From the NCBI GenBank assembly GCA_020633625.1, contig JACKDJ010000005.1:183964-247963 (forward strand): DNA of 64,000 nucleotides, in the 5' to 3' direction. The stretch is from Myxococcales bacterium. GTDB lineage: Bacteria; Myxococcota_A; Bradymonadia; REDH01. Positions 57,451 to 64,000 of this stretch are shown here, piece by piece; position 1 is the stretch's first letter, and each line of letters starts with the position of its first letter. Below the pieces are notes generated by a model, which was not told the origin of the DNA, made no database searches, and saw only the letters and a list, made by a program, of their open reading frames with translations. A program made the translations under genes and the position numbers.

Positions 57451-60322
57451 TCAGTCGGCGTCGTAGCCCAGCAGCGCTCGGACGTGGTCCGAGACCGCGT
57501 GCCCGACGTTGCTCCCGTTGATTCGCCCGATGTAGTCGTCGGGCCAGATGTGGATGCCGCCCCACAGGCGCGACTGCCCGGCCTGGTCCGAGGCGTCGTA
57601 GTACTTGGCCCACTGCAGCCGGACCTCGACGCTCGGCCCCGTCTCGAACACCAGGTAGTTGTTCTGGCGCGCGACGTACTCGTGGAGTCCGCCGGGGAAC
57701 CACTCGCTGCCCGTGTACTCGGCCATTACCTCCGCGGCGGCGCGGCTGAACGTGCTGTGGCCGGAGACGAACCCAGGGAACGCGGGCGTCACGAACGTGC
57801 GGCGCTGATACGGAATCCAGTCGCGCGCGCGCATCCACGTGATCGGCGTGTAGTCGTGCTTTCGGTCGCCGGGCTCCCCGGGCCAAGCGCGCACGGCGAG
57901 CTCGCCCACATACCAGCGCAGGTGGTGGTGCGGTCCGCCGGGGGCAGAGGACTCCTCTGTGATTCGCTCGATCAGCCCGGGCACGAGGGGGAGCCCGTCG
58001 GGGCTGTAGTCGGGCGCGTTGGGCTCGCTGCGCTGGCCGCGGTCTGCCATCCACCGAATGAACACGATCGGCCGACCGGAGAGGCTCTCTCGCTTCAGCT
58101 CCCACGCAGTGATCGCGGCGTCGTGCGCGGCACCCCCGACGGCGAGGTGGAGACCCACGTCCCACGTCAGACGGTCCACCGGCTCCGACGCGCTGAACGG
58201 CCGGAGCTCGTCGGCGGCGAGCTCGTCGCTGACCTCGTCGGCGAGCGCCATCCAGTGGCCCGGGGGGGTCTCGGAGTTTGGTCCGTCGGCCCAGAACTCC
58301 GCGAGCACGCGCCCGAAGTCTCCGCGCGGGACCACGTTCGGCGCGTAGGGCTGGCCCGTCGCGGGGTTGGTCGCGTACCCGCGGCCGTCGTTGGTCCCGA
58401 GCGGGTTGTTCCCGTATGCGCCGGGGCCGATGTCCATGGTCACACCGTCCTCGATACCCAACTCCGACGTCCGGCGGATTACCTCGACGACCCAGTCCGC
58501 CATCGCGGGGTCGTCGACAGACGGATATGCGCCCATGGGGTCACCGTACAAGCCGGTCGCCGCGTCGCGCTCAATCGCGAACGGCTCCACCTCGCGCCAC
58601 TGCGCTCCGACGTACGGCTGGACGCTGCTGTCGAGCACGATGCCGTTCTGAGTCTCGGCCGTAGCCAGATTGAGCTGCTGCCACACGTCCGGCGCCTCGG
58701 TCCGCGGCGTGCCAACGCTGTCGACGACGAGCGGCGGGTTTGTGGGGGTCCACCCGGTCGTGTCTGCGTACCCACCCGCCTCGTTTGCACCGTCGTCGGC
58801 GAACCGGTCGATCACCGCCGCACCGACACGGTTTCCGACCGCGATCGGATCGTCGCCATCTGTGTGCTCGTCGCTCGGGTCCAGGCCGAGCACACCCATG
58901 AACTTGCCGTAGCAGTCGAGCGAGACCGCGGCGCCGACGGCGGTGGAGTAGCGGTGAACGAGCACACGATACGCCGCGTAGCTGATCGCGACATCGACGT
59001 CGTCGGAGGTGCCAGTGTGGCTCTCGTCGAGCACCGTGCCAGCCACGTCGTCCTCGTACGCGGCCCACGCGTCGAAGATCGCCATCGAGACATGGAGCAG
59101 GTTGCGCGCGTGCTTGGGCGGGTGCGGGATGTCGCGACGGATGGAGTTCAGGAGCTGCTCGTTCCAGCGCCGCGCGATCGTCCCGTTCGGCTCCGGGTCC
59201 ACCGCCGCGTCGGGGCAGACGCCCGGGACCGTCACGTCGGGCTCGGGCTCCCAGTGCGGGACCTCGAGCGTCGTGCAGGTCGTCCCCGCGTCGAGCGCAG
59301 GCGACAATACTCCGCCGCCGACGGCCCAGACGTTGCCCTCCGGGTCGGCCCACGCCGCGTGGATCGACGACGACGGCGGGAGCGACAGCCCCAGGTCGAC
59401 GGCATCCCATGAGGCGCCGTGCAGGCGCGCTGCGTAGCCGCGGAGGCCGACGACGAGCGGCTCGTCGTCGACCAGAGTGACGCCCTGCAGCAGCGGGGCT
59501 CCCTCCGGCGTCACATCCTGCAGGCCGTCGGTCCCGCCCTGCAGCACGACTCCGGCGCCGGAGCCGCCGACGATCACGACCTTCGACGCGTCGCCTGTCA
59601 CGGTGAAGAGCGGCTCGCGCGTCTCGGTCGGCACCACGGACCATGCGGTCCCGTCCCAGTGGAGCGCCGTCCCGAGCCCGCCGACGGCCCACACGTCGTC
59701 GGTGCTACGGCCCCACACCTTGAACAGCGCGGGGATCTCGACGCCATCACGCGGGAGGTCGTCCGGGAGCTCAGTGTCCGTCCACGACTCGCCATCCCAG
59801 TGCCAGGCGAACCCGGCCGACCTGCGAACCCGCCGACGGCCCACATGTCGTCGGGTGACGGGCCCCACAGGCCGTAGACGGTGTTCCCGAAGAACGCCGG
59901 CGTCGGCGTGCGGACCACCTCGTCGTTCTCGATTCGGAGCACGGTCGCGCCGGCGCCTCCGACGAAGGTCGGCCCGCCCTCGAAGGTGTGCACCCACCAG
60001 AGGTCGTGCGGCGTGTTCGTCTCTACCGCGGTCCACGCGTTGCCGTCGAAGTGCAACAGCGTCGCCGGCTTGCCCGCAGCCGGCTGCGCGCCCGCCAGCC
60101 AGACGTCGTTCGGCCCGGTCCCAGCGACCGACAGGAACGCCGCGTTCGGATGCACGGCGACCTCCCCGAACGTCCGAGCTCCGGCTCGTCGACCGGGTCG
60201 TCGCCGCAGCCCAGGGGCGCGACGACGGCAATAGCGCCGCAAGTCGCGACACGGACGGTGACGTTGGGATCGGGAACACGGTGGCTCTTGGGCGGAGGGG
60301 TGAGGTTACGATGGGGCTCCAC
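57451..60322 (-). CDS. Lipoprotein with beta-propeller-like repeats and vanadium haloperoxidase/PAP2 domain (two frame breaks)
   Basis: The C-terminal ~560 residues, in one frame from ~59230 to 57451, form a PAP2-superfamily domain of the vanadium-dependent haloperoxidase type: RRWNEQLLNSIRRD, KRESLSGRPIVFIRWM, FPGFVSGHSTFSRAAAEV near 57760 and RLWGGIHIWPDD near 57560. These give the Lys/Arg pocket, the Ser-Gly-His loop and the final His. Upstream are propeller-like repeats (VWAVGGLGTALHWDGTAW, DDMWAVGGFAG). The part before 59815 is in a second frame, and before ~60175 a third, where a lipoprotein signal is seen (AIAVVAPLGCGDD). Each junction is repaired by one added base. GTG 60322 is only the first possible start. 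About 955 residues when corrected. Exported; oxidises halides or hydrolyses phosphate esters. Confidence 0.75.
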
Positions 60323-60434
60323 CGCGCGTCCCGCAAGGCGCAGCCGGCCTGCACTGGTCGATTTGGCACGCGCCAGGCTCCGTTCGATGTTGCGCCGATC
60401 ACGGCGCCGCGGGACCGTTTGCATGTTCGGCAGT

Positions 60435-61792
60435 CTAGGCGCCGATCCAACCAAGCGGCGAGTATGGGCGACATATGTCGCGCCACCATGGCGTCTCCCT
60501 CTTCACCAAGATGGAAGTCGGCGTAGCCGGACCCTTGGTGGAGCCAAAAATGCTCGGGGCGTGTGCGCAGCGCGTCCTCGAACCAGGGCCACGCGTCGAC
60601 GGTCTCGACGCCGAGCGAGCGCCAGACCTCGATCAGTTGCTGGCTGGTGTCTCTCCCCCGCAGCTCTCCGCCGTCGACGACTCGCTCGAGATCGGTGCGG
60701 TACGGCAGCACCACCACGAGGAGCTCGCTCCCCATGGCGTACACTCGGTCGCGAAGCAACGCCGACGCCTCCTCGTAGTGGTGGACGCGCACCGCGTCTG
60801 GCGAAGTCCCGGGCGAGTATGCCTCACACAGTGCGCGTGTTCGGGAGCAGCCGGTTCGCTGCGCGTCGAAGCCCCTCGTCGGCGAGGGACGCCGCGGCCG
60901 ACCAGCGAGCCAGGAGCCGTATCGCCGTTGGAGTCGCGCCGCGGGTCAGGCGCAGTGAGAAAGGAATCCGTTCGTCTGGACGCGGCGGAAGCTCCCGGAG
61001 GCCGCCGTCGGCCGGACACGAGACCGGACCGGCGCCGAAGCAGAACCGTCCCCGGTCAGGTCGACCAGGTCGTTCCCCGCGAACGGGTAGTACACGACGA
61101 CGTCGGGTGAGAGCGGCTGGATCCACGTCGGGATCACCCGAGCCACGAAGTCCGCGGAGGTACCAAACGTGCCCGCATTCACCTGTCGGGTCGACGCCAG
61201 CGCTGCGCAAGCTGGGATACGAATCCACCCGTCGGCCGGCTCACCAGCATAGAGTCGCCCATGTGTACGACGAGCGGACCTTCCCCGGCCTCAGCCTGCC
61301 TCCGCCAACCCGCCGCGACGGGAGGGGCGACCTCGCGCGGCTTGTCGTCGACGAGCTCGCAGTAGAACTCGAGCGCGTAGGCGTCCTCGCGCAGCGCCAC
61401 CGCCGGTGCGCGCAAGTACGGCGAGAACCCACGCCCCAACCGCGCGACCAGCTCGCAGACTCCCAGCGACAGGATGGCGCCCAGCGCGAGCGCCAGGAGC
61501 TGCACACGCCGCGGCTGCAACGCAGCCACCGCGGCGGTGGCGACCGCGATCGAACCCAACCAGACGACGTCCCAGGCCGGCAGCAGCGTCGTCGCCCCGA
61601 CCGTCGCGGCCACCGCGGCACACGCGGCGCTCGAGATGACGGCGCGCCAGCCGGGACGGCAGGGGTCCCGGAGCAGCGAACGCGCGGCGCGCGCCAGCCC
61701 CCCCCGAGGGAGATCCCGGCGAGTGTCACGGCGAGGGCCCATGTGACGACCAGGAAGGGTGACACGGCTGGACCGTCGAGCCCCGTGGTCAT
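60435..61792 (-). pseudogene. Membrane-anchored SGNH/GDSL hydrolase (four or more frame breaks)
   Basis: Pieces in successive frames make one protein of about 450 residues. ATG 61792 gives a first helix (VVTWALAVTLAGISLGG); the frame changes in the C8 run 61698-61705; then three helices (to LLALALGAILSLGVCELVA) and the block I motif VVHMGDSML near 61260. A break at 61188-61190 leads to block II NAGTFGTSADF and block III YYPFAGNDLVDL near 61075. Further breaks near 61050 and 60840 lead to the last part, with DFHLGEEGDAMVARHM near 60510 carrying the catalytic Asp and His. The stop at 60435 is the nearest one in a compatible frame. Likely an envelope esterase or acyl-transfer enzyme. Most breaks are repaired by adding one base to a short C or G run. 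Confidence 0.68.
61698..61705. repeat. C8 homopolymer inside the SGNH hydrolase gene
   Basis: Eight consecutive C on the plus strand (G on the coding strand) coincide with the first frame break of the SGNH gene. Nine would restore the frame from helix 1 to helix 2. It is the longest C/G run noticed among the break points. Confidence 0.9.
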
Positions 61793-61966
61793 CCCTCCAC
61801 CCCGCCACGGGCCCGACGTCGAGCCCAGCGCCGCTCGGAGCGGCCGGACGATGAAAGATCCGTTGCCTTTGCGCCGAAATGTGCGACTGTCGTCGCGCTG
61901 TCAAACACGAAGCGCGGCGCGCATGCGCCTGGGAGGTTCCAGATCAACATCAAGGGCATCGACGGG

Positions 61967-62272
61967 ATGACGCACGACGAGCTCGAGCGTGCGCTCGCGA
62001 GAGGCGGGAAGTTCGTCTTCTACCAGTACTGCATCTCGGTGCTGATCCTGACGTTCAAGCGCCCGTCGGACATCTACTTCGTGCGCGCCGAGGAGAGCGC
62101 GGTCGTGCGGGGCCTCGGGTTCACGTTGCTGTCGCTCGTCGGCGGATGGTGGGGCATCCCCTGGGGTCCGATCTACACGATCCAGTCGCTGTGGGTGAAC
62201 CTTCGCGGAGGTCGCGACGTGACCGACGAGGTGATGACCTCGCTGCTCCCAGGCATGTCGGGCTGGGAGTAG
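61967..62272 (+). CDS. Small membrane protein of unknown function
   Basis: At least 101 residues from ATG 61967. A helical start (MTHDELERALARGGKFVFYQ) is followed by a first hydrophobic segment (YCISVLILTF), a charged loop (KRPSDIYFVRAEESAV) and a second hydrophobic segment (LGFTLLSLVGGWWGIPWG). Codons upstream in the same frame read RFQINIKGIDG, which looks like real protein, but no start is in frame. Adding one G to GGG at 61931-61933 would connect it to ATG 61923, giving about 115 residues. So the start may be misplaced by the same kind of one-base loss as in the genes to the left. Probably an inner-membrane protein with two helices. Confidence 0.7.
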   Translation: MTHDELERALARGGKFVFYQYCISVLILTFKRPSDIYFVRAEESAVVRGLGFTLLSLVGGWWGIPWGPIYTIQSLWVNLRGGRDVTDEVMTSLLPGMSGWE

Positions 62273-62378
62273 CGGCTCGGGCCGACCGCCCGTGCGCACG
62301 AGCAGAACGTGCTGTACCCTTCGGCCCACGCACGCCCCGACGCCCCCGAACCTCGTTGCCCCGCACCCCGACGACCAG

Positions 62379-62588
62379 ATGAAGGCGGACTACTGGAACG
62401 TATCTGACGAACAGGTCATCGAGAAGACGGGGCGCGACCTGAAGCACTGGCACGCCGCCCTCGACGCGTTCGGCGCCCTCGAGGTGGGCTCCAGCGAGGC
62501 GGTCGGGCACCTTCAGCGCGACCACGGGGTCGCCCGCTACTGGGCGCGCACACCGGTCACGAACTACCTGAAGGCGCGCGGCAGGTAG
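62379..62588 (+). CDS. Small DUF4287-like protein
   Basis: A protein of 69 residues. It reads VIEKTGRDLKHWHAALDAFGA and then HLQRDHGVARYWARTPVTNYL, the pattern of DUF4287 proteins (K-T-G-x-x-x-x-W, then a helix ending in H-G-V and a Trp). No function is established for the family. ATG 62379 was chosen over an open frame from 62292, whose translation is Pro/Thr-rich and not protein-like. It is convergent with the HupE-like gene; 19 bases separate the stops. Confidence 0.75.
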   Translation: MKADYWNVSDEQVIEKTGRDLKHWHAALDAFGALEVGSSEAVGHLQRDHGVARYWARTPVTNYLKARGR

Positions 62589-62607
62589 GCGCGACCAGCC
62601 GCGGCGC

Positions 62608-63810
62608 TCACTGGACCCTCTGCCAGAACCAGAAAACCGATGCGGCGATCGCCCCGGTCGCCAGCACCACGCGGACCCACCCGTAGGCCGGTCGCCGCGC
62701 GAGCAGCATCAGCGCCGGAGCGACGACCAGCACGATCGCGAGCTGCCCCGCCTCGATCCCGACGTTGAATCCGGCTAGCGCGAGAACGAGCGCTCGACCG
62801 CCGAGCCCGAGCCCGTCCAGCGTCGAAGCGAAGGCGAGACCATGGACCAGACCAAATCCCGCGGCGACCACCGGCTCGCGACCCGCAAACAGCGGTCGGA
62901 TCGCGTGCAGTGCGCCGACGCTGATCGACGCCGCGACCAGGGCCTCGACCGGACGCGACGGCACCACTACCAGGCCCAGCGCCCCAAGAACGAGCGTCAC
63001 CGAGTGGCCCACTGTGAACGCGCTGATCAGCCTGACCAGCTTCACGGCGGTCGCGCGGGGTGCAGACGTCGCCCCCCAGGTCCAGCGGACCGCTTCGCCG
63101 GAGGGCACGCGGCGTCGCTCGAGGGGTGCAGATAGCACGAGGGCGAAGACAAACAGGAGGTGGTCGGTGCCCTCCGCGATGTGGCGTACGCCAAGCATGA
63201 ACATGCTCGCGACTCCTCGCCAGGCGCTGGCGCCCGCACGGTCGAAGACGATCGAGCGGTTCGCAAACCCCAGGGTTCCAACCACGATGTCGTCGGGTTC
63301 CAACAGCCCGCGCTCGAAGTCGCGCCTCACCGAGACGATGGAGCGATGACTGATCACCTCGTGCCCCACGACGTCTTCGAAGATCTCGATCGCCGCTGCC
63401 CCGCGCGCCGCGGGCGGAGCCGCGAACGTCGCGGCGATCACGACCATCGGCTCGCCGTTTTCGATCGTACACCGAGGTGGACCGACCGTCGGAGCCCAGA
63501 GCTCCCCGCTGCCGGCCGATACCCGAGTGTGTGCCGCCACGTGGCGCCGGAGCCGCTCGGCGAGCTCAACATCGTAGCGGCTGCAGTCGACGACATCTGC
63601 GAGCGTCGGGTCGTCCCAGGTCGTCGTGAGCGCCAGATTGAGCTGGTCGGCCGGGAGATGCGCCTCGAGCTCGACCGACCCGGGTGCGAGCGACACGTCG
63701 ATGCGCGTGGGTGAGAGTGCGTGGGCGCGCGCGCTCGATGGCAGCAACGCTAGCGCGATGGCGACGATCGCGGCCAAACAAGCGCCGGTTCGCGCCATCG
63801 CGTCAATCAC
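62608..63810 (-). CDS. HupE/UreJ-type membrane protein
   Basis: A protein of 400 residues. The signal peptide (ACLAAIVAIALALLPSSARA) is followed by HALSPT and a ~170-residue exported domain. Then comes a membrane domain of about six helices with the HupE/UreJ_2 hallmarks: MLGVRHIAEGTDHLLFVFAL, LISAFTVGHSVTLVLGALG, GFGLVHGLAFA and FNVGIEAGQLAIV. The His and Asp residues in these helices are thought to bind nickel or another metal in the family, but this long form has no proven substrate. GTG 63810 was chosen because GGGGAGGGG lies just upstream at a good distance; ATG 63798 is the alternative. It starts 22 bases after the upstream gene's stop, so the two are cotranscribed. Confidence 0.87.
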   Translation of the reverse strand: MIDAMARTGACLAAIVAIALALLPSSARAHALSPTRIDVSLAPGSVELEAHLPADQLNLALTTTWDDPTLADVVDCSRYDVELAERLRRHVAAHTRVSAGSGELWAPTVGPPRCTIENGEPMVVIAATFAAPPAARGAAAIEIFEDVVGHEVISHRSIVSVRRDFERGLLEPDDIVVGTLGFANRSIVFDRAGASAWRGVASMFMLGVRHIAEGTDHLLFVFALVLSAPLERRRVPSGEAVRWTWGATSAPRATAVKLVRLISAFTVGHSVTLVLGALGLVVVPSRPVEALVAASISVGALHAIRPLFAGREPVVAAGFGLVHGLAFASTLDGLGLGGRALVLALAGFNVGIEAGQLAIVLVVAPALMLLARRPAYGWVRVVLATGAIAASVFWFWQRVQ

Positions 63811-63832
63811 GCGGCCCCTCCCCTGCACCGCG

Positions 63833-64000
63833 TCAGAGAGCGCCGCCGTAGTCCCCGAGTCGGTCGCGGTAGATCGTGTGGTAGTGCGTCCCAGACAGCA
63901 CGACACCGTTCTGGCACGACACCTCGATCCAGACCCGGGGACCGTCGATCCGGAAGTAAGTGCCGTTTCGCGTCACGTCCGGAGCGGACCCCGAGCCGCC
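63833..64000 (-). CDS. C-terminal end of a DUF3500-like protein (5' end outside window)
   Basis: Fifty-five codons before the TGA at 63833-63835 are open to the window edge. The ending YFRIDGPRVWIEVSCQ, THYHTIYRDR and DYGG matches the C-terminus of DUF3500 proteins. The rest is outside. It is the first visible gene of the unit with the HupE-like protein, and the ribosome binding site of that gene lies in the 22-bp gap. Confidence 0.75.
   Translation of the reverse strand, partial: GGSGSAPDVTRNGTYFRIDGPRVWIEVSCQNGVVLSGTHYHTIYRDRLGDYGGAL

Noticed and set aside
61241..61792. A separate 183-residue gene on the minus strand
   Set aside because: Only its first ~30 residues look like protein (a membrane helix); the remainder is the wrong frame of the SGNH hydrolase gene after the G8 run.

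Overview
The window is 64 kb of very GC-rich DNA, densely coded on both strands. The gene content points to a myxobacterium (Myxococcota, probably a Polyangiia-type lineage). The evidence is giant secreted proteins with Asp-rich metal-binding-like repeats, a C-terminal sorting tail of the MYXO-CTERM type (GCS, hydrophobic helix, Arg cluster), very large TPR proteins, Hanks-type Ser/Thr kinases mixed with two-component modules, and an SOS box of the Myxococcus LexA type in front of imuB. No rRNA, tRNA, CRISPR array, IS element or prophage was recognised.

Layout. Bases 1-11.4 kb hold the end of a secreted Asp/Cys-rich protein, a zinc-ribbon/TPR protein and, convergent to it, a 2669-residue TPR protein. 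Bases 11.7-19.2 kb hold an ApaH-type phosphatase and then three tightly packed signalling genes: a HEAT-repeat protein with a kinase-like domain lacking the catalytic Asp, a degenerate HD-GYP-like protein, and a receiver/zinc-ribbon/Ser-Thr kinase hybrid. Bases 19.3-24.1 kb (minus strand) are the imuB-dnaE2 translesion mutasome operon with a LexA-box candidate at its promoter. Bases 24.4-42.7 kb are a surface region: a lipoprotein built of about 26 Cys-rich repeats, a 3723-residue LamG/metal-binding-repeat protein carrying both a lipobox and a MYXO-CTERM tail, and a convergent Cys- and Gly-rich lipoprotein. Two terminators and a 71-bp direct repeat lie between them.

Bases 42.9-53.3 kb are metabolic and transport genes: a DUF1697 protein and a small membrane protein, a DUF1641-sqr pair (sulfide:quinone oxidoreductase) preceded by two similar dyad operators, a lipoprotein fused to a glycerophosphodiester phosphodiesterase domain, arsM, and an ABC-2 type ATPase/permease pair. 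Bases 53.5-62 kb hold three paralogues of an unrecognised membrane protein family, a sulfotransferase, a VOC protein, a beta-propeller/vanadium-haloperoxidase-like lipoprotein and a membrane SGNH hydrolase. Almost all of these are interrupted by single-base frame breaks, mostly in short G/C runs, while the rest of the window is intact. This is either a local consensus-quality problem or a decaying island. The right end carries a small membrane protein, a DUF4287-like protein, a HupE/UreJ-type protein and the C-terminus of a DUF3500-like protein.

The best candidates for something undescribed are the three-gene signalling cassette (12.7-19.2 kb), the three-paralogue membrane family (53.6-57.0 kb) and the 26-repeat Cys-rich lipoprotein. 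Long reading frames opposite the big genes are codon-bias shadows and are not annotated.
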